64,000 bases of DNA from Stygiolobus sp037389425 (GTDB lineage: Archaea > Thermoproteota > Thermoprotei_A > Sulfolobales > Sulfolobaceae): contig NZ_JBBHKR010000062.1 in the NCBI RefSeq assembly GCF_037389425.1, forward strand, positions 62,001 through 126,000, read 5' to 3'. The notes below the pieces were generated by a model. It was not told where the DNA came from and did no database searches. It saw only the letters and a program-made list of their open reading frames with translations. Made by a program: the position numbers and the translations under genes. Positions 57,137 through 64,000 of this stretch are shown piece by piece (the first letter of the stretch is position 1; the number at the start of each line of letters is the position of its first letter).

Positions 57137-58064
57137 ACTTGTTCACTCCGAATAGGAAATTAGGCTCTCTTATTGATATAGCTAACCTATAAGCATCTCT
57201 CAGCGCGGATATTTTCTCCTCCTCTGTATAATTACCTCTCAATATATCTATTATGTCTACACTTCTGTCCTCCTTATACAAACAAGTCTTTAGCTTACCG
57301 TCTACTGTTAATCTAATTCTGTTACATCCTGCACAGAAGAAGGGATTAGCATAAGGTCTGACCACTTCAACTTTAATCTTGCCGTATTGATATCTCGGTC
57401 TGTTATGTTTATTCCTAGTACCTAGGAATTTTCCTTTTTCCTTAAGAGTTTTCTCGATCTCGTCAAGGGATACATGGTAATTAAAGGACTCTTTACCCAG
57501 CCCTACTGGGTGTAGCTCAATCAAGTGTATCTCGTCTACTCCCAGATTCTCAGCGAGTTCAATAACTTTGAAAACCTCACTAATGTTTTTCCTCGTAACG
57601 ACAAAGTTCAACTTTATTGGCTTTAAACCTACTTTGTTACATTCTTCTATACCCTTCACAACTTTCTCGAAGCCATTAACTCCAGTTATTTCCTTGAAAA
57701 GTTGCGAGGAAGTCGAGTGCAAACTTATATTAACTCTATCCAGTCCAGCCTCTTTGAGTTCTCTGGCGATCTTTTCTAAGAGAAATCCGTTAGTAGTCAT
57801 TGAAACTTCTTCTATTCCTACATCCTTTAATTTCCGTATGATCTCTACAATGTCCCTCCTGAGAGTAGGTTCTCCTCCGGTGAGTTTCACGGCTTTTATA
57901 CCGAATTCTTTCCCGACTTTGGCAACTAAGGATATCTCCTCAGCTGTTAACTCACCACCGTCATTTCCCTCACCTTCCATATGGCAGAAAAAGCATGAGA
58001 AATTACATACATGTGTAAGCGTAACCCTTAAGTCCTCAATCGGCCTCCCGTATCTGTCCTTCAT
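57114..58064 (-). CDS. moaA: GTP 3',8-cyclase MoaA
   Basis: This 316-aa protein has the radical SAM cluster CNFSCFFC at residues 17-24 and the SAM loop AVKLTGGEPTLRRDIVEIIR. The C-terminal second cluster is FCAGCNRIRLTVDGKLKTCLY (CxxC...C). It is the first step of molybdopterin cofactor synthesis. The C-terminal Gly-Gly of some MoaA proteins is not present. It is divergent from a small zinc-ribbon gene. Confidence 0.92.
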   Translation of the reverse strand: MKDRYGRPIEDLRVTLTHVCNFSCFFCHMEGEGNDGGELTAEEISLVAKVGKEFGIKAVKLTGGEPTLRRDIVEIIRKLKDVGIEEVSMTTNGFLLEKIARELKEAGLDRVNISLHSTSSQLFKEITGVNGFEKVVKGIEECNKVGLKPIKLNFVVTRKNISEVFKVIELAENLGVDEIHLIELHPVGLGKESFNYHVSLDEIEKTLKEKGKFLGTRNKHNRPRYQYGKIKVEVVRPYANPFFCAGCNRIRLTVDGKLKTCLYKEDRSVDIIDILRGNYTEEEKISALRDAYRLAISIREPNFLFGVNKYEIKQVG

Positions 58065-58100
58065 TACTTTTTTATTCTAATTCTGTCCTAATAAGTCAGG

Positions 58101-58301
58101 ATGAAAGAGCTTCTTTGTCCAAAATGCAATATCAGGATGGATTTTATAGGTGAAGCTGAAAGTACTAGCGACGGCAAAAAAGTAGTAAGATATTTTTACA
58201 GATGTCCTGCATGTGGAACACGAATAAACGACGAAGAAATAGTGATCTCTAAGAATGAGAGAAACGGAGTGACTATAAGTATTTCTCAACAACTTTTCTG
58301 A
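58101..58301 (+). CDS. Small zinc-ribbon protein
   Basis: In this 66-aa protein CPKC near residues 6-9 and CPAC near 35-38 form a zinc ribbon. The segment between is hydrophilic (EAESTSDGKKVVRYFYR), as in Rpb9/TFS-like ribbons, but the DE catalytic pair of TFS is absent. Function unknown. It overlaps the kinase gene end by about 29 bp. Confidence 0.75.
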   Translation: MKELLCPKCNIRMDFIGEAESTSDGKKVVRYFYRCPACGTRINDEEIVISKNERNGVTISISQQLF

Positions 58302-58941
58302 ACGTAGAGAAGTGGAGGAAAGGCATCAAACTTATAAGTCCGATAGCTTTTATTCCTAGAAGTTCTTCAGCTTGTTCCTTAGGCAGTTCGTAATTAGAGA
58401 ATAAAGTCTCAATCGCTTTTCCGAAAGTAAGAGGATCCTTTATAAAAGTATAAGCTGTGGAAAAAGAAAGGACAAGCAAGTCCCAACTTCTAAGAGAAAT
58501 ATCCGTGGAAATAATCGCTTGCTCAGCGTCGATAACCGCAATTTTTCCTTGAACTGTAATAAAATTTTCCAACTTTGTATCACCCATAACAAAACCCTCA
58601 TTGTGTATGTGGCGTAAAGCCTTTCCAAGTTTTTCGAAATGATCTAAATTCCTAATTTCTTCTCCTTCTAAGAACTCTCTGTAAACGCATGTCTGTTCCA
58701 TATCGAAGTCTATTACTTTAGGTGTTATTATCTCCCTCCATCTATATGTAAAGAAATTTAACTCTCTGTTCATTCTCTCTTCTGGGTTTGAGCTATAAGG
58801 ATAGTTCCTGAATGATGGTGAGATAAAATACCACTTGAAACTCGTGGATGAATTGTAACACTTCATTACTAGTTTCTGATTTTCTACCGTAACTATCTTC
58901 GTCTGCACATAAATGTCTTTGAAGAAATCTTCCAGTCGCAT
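58273..58941 (-). CDS. Bud32/RIO-like protein kinase
   Basis: In this 222-aa protein the C-terminal kinase lobe carries ALRHIHNEGFVMGDTKLENF, where D-x-K-x-E-N is the catalytic loop, and KIAVIDAEQA, the metal-binding D (normally DFG). The N-lobe has VYREFLEGEEIRNL. Gly-rich loop and Lys are weak. This is the atypical Bud32/RIO pattern. It is 6 bp downstream of a 48-aa gene and belongs to the sulfur-related operon. Confidence 0.72.
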   Translation of the reverse strand: MRLEDFFKDIYVQTKIVTVENQKLVMKCYNSSTSFKWYFISPSFRNYPYSSNPEERMNRELNFFTYRWREIITPKVIDFDMEQTCVYREFLEGEEIRNLDHFEKLGKALRHIHNEGFVMGDTKLENFITVQGKIAVIDAEQAIISTDISLRSWDLLVLSFSTAYTFIKDPLTFGKAIETLFSNYELPKEQAEELLGIKAIGLISLMPFLHFSTFRKVVEKYL

Positions 58942-58947
58942 TATATC

Positions 58948-59094
58948 TTAAACTATAGCTTTTATTCTTATTAATTCGCCGTCGTCATATACCTCTTCTT
59001 GTTTCAGCTTAGAAATTTCTCTTATATCTATATTTCTGGGAGAAAAATCCAATATATCTCCATTTTTGTTTAAAATTATTATGATCTCTGTCAC
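58948..59094 (-). CDS. Small strand-rich protein (48 aa)
   Basis: GTG 59094 to TAA 58948-58950 encodes MTEIIIILNKNGDILDFSPR, then IDIREISKLKQEEVYDDGEL, then IRIKAIV. The frame is open for some codons upstream. It is 37 bp after the CysM-like gene and 6 bp before the kinase gene on the same strand, with a plausible coding pattern. Family unknown. Confidence 0.5.
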   Translation of the reverse strand: MTEIIIILNKNGDILDFSPRNIDIREISKLKQEEVYDDGELIRIKAIV

Positions 59095-59131
59095 GGGATT
59101 AAACTTTAGGGGTATTTCCTTAAAAAACTAA

Positions 59132-60037
59132 TTACACATATTGTGAGAGCTCATTAATGTATTTAAACGCATCATCAGGAAATATAAGAACAGTAGCCTC
59201 GGTATCGTCTATTAACCCTAATTTCTTAAAAGCCGCAACTGTAGCTCCAGCACTTAAACCTATCAGAATACCGCTCTTTCTAGCTACCTCCTTAACTCCC
59301 TCTACAGCCTCTTTTAAAGTGACATCAACTAGCTTGTCTATTTTAGTCATTTTCAGGAATTTATTATCAGGTGTAACTCTCTTTATACCCGGAATTCTTT
59401 CCCCTTCTGCTGGGTTAACTCCTATTATCTCTATTTCATCTCCTTTCTTTTCCTTAAAATACTTGGCTATACCGACTAAATGTCCTGCTGTTCCAGCCGT
59501 GGCTATAATTCTCCTCAAGTTAATCCCGGCATTGGTACACTGTGCTTCAATTTCTTTAGCGGTAGTCTCGTAGTGAGCCACCACATTAACTTCATTATTG
59601 AACTGGTCTAGATGTGTATACCCTCCGAAGGAGCTAAGTCTTTTCACTAAAGGCAGCAAATCGTTGGTTGAAGAACCTGCTGAGATTACTTCTGACCCCA
59701 GCAACTTCATCAGTACTGGAAAGGCTGAAGGTGCAGTAGAAGGGACGAATACAGTAAACTTCACGTTGTAAATAGCTGATAACGCTGATAACGCTATACC
59801 GGTATTGCCAGATGTAGCTTCAACAAGGTGCTCTGTTTTCCTTTTTAGTGCTTCTTTGAAAAGAAAGAGTGCAGTCCTATCCTTTATGCTGTGACTTAAT
59901 GGGTTATAAAATTCGAGTTTGGCCCAGACGTTATTTCCTATATTTAACTTAAGAAGGGGAGTAGGCCACATCCCTTCCATTAGTTCTATTGCGTTTGTGA
60001 ATACGTGGAACTCCTTTGACACAATATTGACCGCCAA
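59132..60037 (-). CDS. Cysteine synthase family PLP enzyme (CysK/CysM-like)
   Basis: This 301-aa protein has TPLLKLNIGNNVWAKLEFYN, then SHSIKDRTALFLF with the PLP Lys, then VEATSGNTGIALSALSAIY (substrate loop), then ATAGTAGHLVGIAKYF (phosphate loop). It uses O-acetyl- or O-phosphoserine with sulfide or another sulfur donor. The adjacent TusA-like and DsrE-like genes suggest that sulfur may be delivered by a protein persulfide. Confidence 0.85.
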   Translation of the reverse strand: MAVNIVSKEFHVFTNAIELMEGMWPTPLLKLNIGNNVWAKLEFYNPLSHSIKDRTALFLFKEALKRKTEHLVEATSGNTGIALSALSAIYNVKFTVFVPSTAPSAFPVLMKLLGSEVISAGSSTNDLLPLVKRLSSFGGYTHLDQFNNEVNVVAHYETTAKEIEAQCTNAGINLRRIIATAGTAGHLVGIAKYFKEKKGDEIEIIGVNPAEGERIPGIKRVTPDNKFLKMTKIDKLVDVTLKEAVEGVKEVARKSGILIGLSAGATVAAFKKLGLIDDTEATVLIFPDDAFKYINELSQYV

Positions 60038-60061
60038 TTATGTTTAATTTTACTATCAAAT

Positions 60062-60292
60062 TTAAGCATTATTATCTCTCTTTACAACTTTCATCCTTAT
60101 TACGAATTTGCTACCCTCTTTACTCCATCCCAAATACTGATTGTTAGTCTCTCTACACCACTTCTCTAATTCCGTCACAGCAGCTTCCCACTTAGTTTTG
60201 ACTATTATTTCCTCACCGTCTTTAGCCTCTCTGAAAGCCCTTAAGACGTTTACAAGAACTACTGGGCAAACGTCCTCACTATCGATTATCAT
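60062..60292 (-). CDS. TusA-like sulfur-carrier protein
   Basis: This 76-aa protein has DVCPVVLVNVLRAFREAKDG, with the single N-terminal Cys followed by Pro as in TusA (the second Pro of CPxP is Val here), then EEIIVKT and a second Cys in KWCRET. The beta-alpha-beta-alpha-beta-beta order fits. It is coupled to the DsrE-like gene by a 4-nt overlap and followed by the CysM-like gene. Confidence 0.78.
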   Translation of the reverse strand: MIIDSEDVCPVVLVNVLRAFREAKDGEEIIVKTKWEAAVTELEKWCRETNNQYLGWSKEGSKFVIRMKVVKRDNNA

Positions 60293-60684
60293 AGGGACAA
60301 CACCACCTCGGATTCTCTTGCTTGGGTTAAAAACGTAATACTTCCTGAAAGTTTTACACCATCTTTAAGGTCTTCCTTACTAGCCCCTATAACCTTAAGA
60401 CCTGCTTCGTCTACGTAAAACTCCACACCCTCTTTTATAGCATCATCAAGCATTTTCTCAGCATCGGTTATCTTAAGCCTTCGCATCTGAAACTTTACGT
60501 AGAGCCTAGCAAAAAAGGGCATATCTAACTTAGGTTTGGAGGACTTTAAAAAGAGAGCTACTGCTTGAGAAACCACAAAGACCTTAACTTCCCAGTTTAA
60601 AGCCCTAGCTGATAGTGCTAGAGTCAAAGCATGATATAGCGCGTCTAAATTGTTGTTAGACAGTAAAATTGTAAGCCTAGGCAT
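60289..60684 (-). CDS. DsrE/DsrF-like sulfur-relay protein
   Basis: This 131-aa Rossmann-like fold begins LTILLSNNNLDALYHALTLA, then LSARALNWEVKVFVVSQAVA, then GVEFYVDEAGLKVIGASKED. The position after GVEFYV, which is Cys in active DsrE, is Asp here, so the sulfur-binding Cys is missing. It is the first gene of the operon and divergent from the DUF711 gene. Confidence 0.72.
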   Translation of the reverse strand: MPRLTILLSNNNLDALYHALTLALSARALNWEVKVFVVSQAVALFLKSSKPKLDMPFFARLYVKFQMRRLKITDAEKMLDDAIKEGVEFYVDEAGLKVIGASKEDLKDGVKLSGSITFLTQARESEVVLSL

Positions 60685-60739
60685 TCTAATTGATCATTTT
60701 CCCAGTAAACTAAAATATTTGTCAAGCATAGATGGACAC

Positions 60740-61735
60740 ATGAAGATAAGAGCCCTCACTATTTTCTTCGTTTCAGAAGATATGGACAAGTTAGTTAAAT
60801 ATGTAGATCAGCTTCAAAACATAAAAGACGAAGTAGTATGGACGAAAAGAATAGCGTTTCCCCCTGAGCTAAAGGACTTAGAGCGTAAAGTAAATCAAAT
60901 ACCTTCGGGAAAAGGTATAATTTATTCAATCATACACAGAAGAGCTAAGGATGAACTGAGAAGTATCGCGGACTTTTTATCTACCGATAAATCGTTCTAT
61001 GCTTCCGTGTTACTTAATGACAGTAAATATATTGACGACGTTGCACAATTAGTATATTCGTTAGACCCCGAAATTGCAACAAGAGTAGCGATACTCGTAA
61101 ACGAGGAATTCCTAACCACGCCTTACTTTCCAGTTGGTAGCGCTAACACGATAAACGACTCTTTATCTTCCTCGCTAATTTATGTTAGAGAATTCGAGGA
61201 GAACAGAGCGGAGAGAGTTCTAGCATTTGCTGACGAATACAGTAAAAAAATAAGCAAGGAAATAGGAATAAGGTATCTAGGTATAGATGCTTCTCTGTCC
61301 CCATGGATGGAAGAGAGCACTGGAAGACTAATAGAAAATCTTTCCGGGGAGAAGATGTTCTCTTTCGGACAGCTGTCCACGGTTGCGAATATAAATAGGA
61401 GGATATTCGAGTTAGTCTGGAGGCTAAAAATAGCTCCGATAGGTTTTTCTGAACTTATGTTGCCCGTAGCTGAAGATAACGTTTTGATGGAAAGAGTCAG
61501 AGAAGGTTCTTTAACCCTATCTCAGTTAATGGCTTTGACTTCTGTTTGTGTTGCTGGATTAGATATGATAGCGGTGAAAAAAGACATAGAATTATACAAA
61601 AAGATCTTAAGAGATTCCATGGCAATCCAGTTTACTAAAAGAAGACCTTACGGAATTAGAATTATTCCGTCTACTGGTGAAGGAGAAATTTACCTTAAAG
61701 AGTATGGCAAAATACCCGAGATTAAAATAATCTGA
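60740..61735 (+). CDS. DUF711/UPF0210 family protein
   Basis: From ATG 60740 (MKIRALTIFFVSEDMD) this protein has 331 aa. It shows IRYLGIDASLSPWMEESTG and RLIENLSGEKMFSFGQLSTV, the Gly/Asp/Ser-Pro block of the DUF711 family, which is related to pyruvate-formate-lyase-like proteins. The longer frame to 60650 lies inside the divergent DsrE-like gene. Function unknown. Confidence 0.75.
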   Translation: MKIRALTIFFVSEDMDKLVKYVDQLQNIKDEVVWTKRIAFPPELKDLERKVNQIPSGKGIIYSIIHRRAKDELRSIADFLSTDKSFYASVLLNDSKYIDDVAQLVYSLDPEIATRVAILVNEEFLTTPYFPVGSANTINDSLSSSLIYVREFEENRAERVLAFADEYSKKISKEIGIRYLGIDASLSPWMEESTGRLIENLSGEKMFSFGQLSTVANINRRIFELVWRLKIAPIGFSELMLPVAEDNVLMERVREGSLTLSQLMALTSVCVAGLDMIAVKKDIELYKKILRDSMAIQFTKRRPYGIRIIPSTGEGEIYLKEYGKIPEIKII

Positions 61736-61797
61736 TACACATTTAAACTACTTTTATAAACTTTACAAATATATATAACATAGACTAGTGAGTAAAA

Positions 61798-62847
61798 ATG
61801 GAGGTTCGTAGAGTTCAGAAATTCGGTAAATCGACACTTATGGTATCATTACCTGCTGAATGGGTAAAAGAGGTAGGATTATCACCAGGGGAGAGTGTAT
61901 ACTTAGAGGTAGATGAAGACGGAAGCCTGAAAGTATATCCACCAAATATGAAACTACAAAACGCAACTAAAGAGGTGAAAGTGCTTCTTTCAAACAATAT
62001 AATGCCCGAAATAGTCACGAGGATAATTTACGGTTTGTACATTCTTGGCTTTGACAAGATCGAGATAGAGAGCAAAGACAAGCTGTTTAGTGAAGACATA
62101 CTGAGAAAGGTGAAAGAAGCAGTAAGAAGTCTAATAGGATATGAAATTACGGTTCAGAACGTGGATTATATTCAAATACAGTCCTTCTTGGATCCCACGA
62201 AATACACCATGACAAGCTTACTTAACAGGCTAATTAACAACCTGAAGCAAATGCTCCATTACTTAAGCCTGGGTATAAAGGAGGGTAGTAGGACATTCCT
62301 GCAAGAAACAATAGAGTTAGAAAAGGAGGTTGATAGACTTTATTATCTAGCTCTAAGGCAATTAATCCTTTCACAATCTAATCGTAGCTTGGCTTACATG
62401 ATAGGTGTTAAAAGGATACAGCTTATAGGAAATAGAATATTAATAAAGGCGATTGAGGAGTCCGCTGATGAAATAAGCGAAGCTGCTACTGACTTGTTGA
62501 CTCTCACACCTCAGGAACTTGAAGAAGTCAAAAATTACTGGAACAACATGTTCGACTTAATAGAGCAGTCTACAGCAATAATAGACCATACTATGAAAGT
62601 CCTTGCCAAAGAAGACGCTAAATTGATAAACGAGACTATGGAAGAACTCAGAACCCTCAGGAGGGTTTTAATAAGCGAAGCTACAAACATAGAGAATTCA
62701 ACTTCTAATATAAAGAACTACAGGATACTGATAGCTATAAGGACAGTTAATCTGAGATTATATAACGCTATCAGAAGAATGGAACCCATAGTTGAAATAG
62801 CATTTAATAGAAGCTTAGAAAATACTAAGGAAATAGTTATAGATTAA
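61798..62847 (+). CDS. AbrB-PhoU family phosphate regulator
   Basis: In this 349-aa protein the N-terminal SpoVT/AbrB swapped-hairpin domain is RRVQKFGKSTLMVSLPAEWV, then KEVGLSPGESVYLEVDEDGS. Two PhoU-like helical repeats follow (LLNRLINNLKQMLHYLSLGI, and IEESADEISEAATDLLTLTP near 220). Archaeal proteins of this layout bind DNA and sense phosphate-transport status. A TTTTATAAAC box at about 61751-61760 precedes the ATG. It is convergent with the NAPRTase gene (4-bp overlap). Confidence 0.85.
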   Translation: MEVRRVQKFGKSTLMVSLPAEWVKEVGLSPGESVYLEVDEDGSLKVYPPNMKLQNATKEVKVLLSNNIMPEIVTRIIYGLYILGFDKIEIESKDKLFSEDILRKVKEAVRSLIGYEITVQNVDYIQIQSFLDPTKYTMTSLLNRLINNLKQMLHYLSLGIKEGSRTFLQETIELEKEVDRLYYLALRQLILSQSNRSLAYMIGVKRIQLIGNRILIKAIEESADEISEAATDLLTLTPQELEEVKNYWNNMFDLIEQSTAIIDHTMKVLAKEDAKLINETMEELRTLRRVLISEATNIENSTSNIKNYRILIAIRTVNLRLYNAIRRMEPIVEIAFNRSLENTKEIVID

Positions 62848-64000
62848 TTAGGAAGCTTTTTTAGCTGTTCCAGAACGTATTCTCTTATTTCTTTTGCAGA
62901 CGGTAGATCAGTAATTATCTTACCCCTTTCCATTACCTTTTTCAACAGTGGTTTACACTCTGGTCTTGGAGGTTGTACGTCGAGTAATGTAATTACATCT
63001 GTATCTGGAGTATCTCCGCATCTGTACACTTGTTTTGCTCCAGGCCATTTTCCTCTTTTAGTGAAGGGTATCCACTTACCGTTTTCGAACTTTTCTACAA
63101 TATCGGCGCTGAAATCAACACCTTCAGGTGGATTAGCTATACTTGTTCCGACACCGAAGCCATCAACTATATCCCTTAATTGTATAATATCATCTTCATC
63201 TATTCCACCGCTAACGTATATCTTAACGTTAGTAAAACCGTGAATGTTAAGAGTCCACCTAACCTCTTGAACTATCTTCCTAAAATTCCCCCTTCTACTT
63301 GAAGGTGTATCTAACCTGATTCCATACAACTTATCCTTGAGTAACTGAGCTGCCTTTAGTGCTTCGGTTCTCTCGTCTTCAAAAGTGTCGGCAAGTATTA
63401 TTCTCGGTACATCAGGTGGCATTGCTTCGTGGAAGGCTTTCCACGCCTTTACGTTATCACCTACAGACAGCATTAACGCATGAGGCATAGTTCCCGACGG
63501 TTTTACGCCTAAAGTTTTTTCATTAAAGGCTCCCGATACGCCATCGCAACCTCCTATATAAGCAGCCCTATCCACCATCGGCGCTATAGCCGGATGAACC
63601 GCCCTTAATCCGAAGAATAAAACTGTCTTGTCTAATGCCAGTCTCTTTATCCTAGCTGCCTTTGTAGATATGCTTGAGTAATGTCTTAAAATCCCGAGAA
63701 AAGCTGTTTCATAGACACCGAAATCTAAGTAGTTACCTTCTATTATCATAACTGGTTCAATTTCCTTAAAGAGTGTACCTTCAGGCATCGCGTAGACAGT
63801 TACATCTTTTCCTTCAAGGAGGTTTAACACTTCTTCTAGCCCGGTAAAAACTGCCCATTGGTAATCCTTAGGGAGGCCATAGGAGTGTATTTCCATTCTA
63901 ACTTTGACTTCCTTAAATCCTAAATGCTCTAAAGTCCTTACGGCTCTATCGAAATAAACGTCAGTTATTTCGCCCTTTAGTATCGAAGCCTCATCGGCTA
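62844..64000 (-). CDS. Nicotinate phosphoribosyltransferase (5' end outside window)
   Basis: The frame continues past ATG 63896 to the window edge, reading ASILKGEITDVYFDRAVRTL, then EHLGFKEVKVRMEIHSYGLP, which matches the N-terminal part of archaeal NAPRTases, so the true start is upstream. Visible blocks are VYAMPEGTLF, VHPAIAPMVDRAAYIGGCDG, VSG, PSGTMPHALML and GIRLDTPSSRRGNFRKIVQE, the PRPP and nicotinate sites, then VSGGIDEDDI. It makes nicotinate mononucleotide for NAD salvage. Confidence 0.9.
   Translation of the reverse strand, partial: ADEASILKGEITDVYFDRAVRTLEHLGFKEVKVRMEIHSYGLPKDYQWAVFTGLEEVLNLLEGKDVTVYAMPEGTLFKEIEPVMIIEGNYLDFGVYETAFLGILRHYSSISTKAARIKRLALDKTVLFFGLRAVHPAIAPMVDRAAYIGGCDGVSGAFNEKTLGVKPSGTMPHALMLSVGDNVKAWKAFHEAMPPDVPRIILADTFEDERTEALKAAQLLKDKLYGIRLDTPSSRRGNFRKIVQEVRWTLNIHGFTNVKIYVSGGIDEDDIIQLRDIVDGFGVGTSIANPPEGVDFSADIVEKFENGKWIPFTKRGKWPGAKQVYRCGDTPDTDVITLLDVQPPRPECKPLLKKVMERGKIITDLPSAKEIREYVLEQLKKLPN

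Overview
The window comes from a thermoacidophilic crenarchaeon of the order Sulfolobales. The evidence is a Zn-containing Sulfolobus-type ferredoxin with all its Zn and Fe-S ligands, a TFB1-type transcription factor B, a CdvB-family ESCRT-III protein, RpoP, a XerA recombinase, AT-rich leaderless promoters and a tRNA-Glu with an apparent D-arm intron. I cannot name the genus safely. The window divides into an accessory left third (1 to about 23.9 kb) and a housekeeping right two thirds. Left third, backbone: positions 1-18.5 kb look like the transfer and origin parts of a Sulfolobus conjugative plasmid (pNOB8/pKEF9 type). A 1.6 kb non-coding region (107-1765) carries four GGGGTTAAGGGGCG..AGCCCCTTATA iterons about 120 bp apart and is the best origin candidate. 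Then come a TraG/VirD4-like coupling ATPase (2244-5279), small membrane proteins, an M48-like membrane protein, a VirB6-like multi-span protein (10001-11431), a VirB4/TraE-like ATPase (11538-13412), a large Asn/Thr/Tyr-rich surface protein (14396-17095) and a DUF1286-type protein (17910-18428). A 16-bp inverted-repeat motif, TAAACTGGGGAGTTTA, recurs eight times, mostly at gene ends. TTTTTAAAA boxes stand before nearly every transfer gene. A block of about 115 bp is repeated directly at 5415-5530 and 18427-18541. Left third, cargo: the plasmid part carries toxin- or defence-like pairs that do not belong to transfer. The first is a two-gene operon with a 290-aa PIN-like nuclease (7743-9322), enclosed by a long imperfect inverted repeat (7622-7689 and 9461-9529) and preceded by duplicated operator-like repeats. 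The second is a wHTH plus 380-aa HEPN-like pair (18733-20123). The third is a wHTH plus Fic/Doc pair (20996-21718), beyond the first attachment site. Two copies of the 3' end of a tRNA-Glu gene (20295-20330 and 23628-23663), each followed by the N-terminal part of a different SSV-type integrase, mark at least two integration events. No int(C) is visible, and the DNA between the two sites holds decayed plasmid genes, a CopG-like gene and its operators. Right two thirds (about 23.9-64 kb): ordinary chromosome in short operons. Notable are a 2H-phosphoesterase/metallophosphoesterase fusion next to a frameshifted ADP-ribosylglycohydrolase; TFB; an ABC ATPase, RpoP and aIF1; ferredoxin; an HTH-10 regulator, a CobD/HisC-like aminotransferase and GtrA; AlaX, an Hsp20-like protein and a CdvB paralogue; TrpRS; a rhomboid / small membrane protein / AK-like kinase / Mrp operon with 4-nt overlaps; a ThiN-domain regulator divergent from a second NurA-HerA-Pcm operon; MtnA; XerA; radical SAM, gamma-carbonic-anhydrase-like, NSUN-PUA and beta-RFAP synthase genes; an adenylate-forming enzyme with a degenerate P-loop plus thioredoxin and an ABC ATPase; GlnA; a wHTH-substrate-binding fusion; FolE; an M24 peptidase and MoaA; a DsrE-TusA-CysM-kinase cluster; a DUF711 protein; AbrB-PhoU; and a nicotinate phosphoribosyltransferase cut by the window end. 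All family assignments come from reading motifs by eye. No database search was run.
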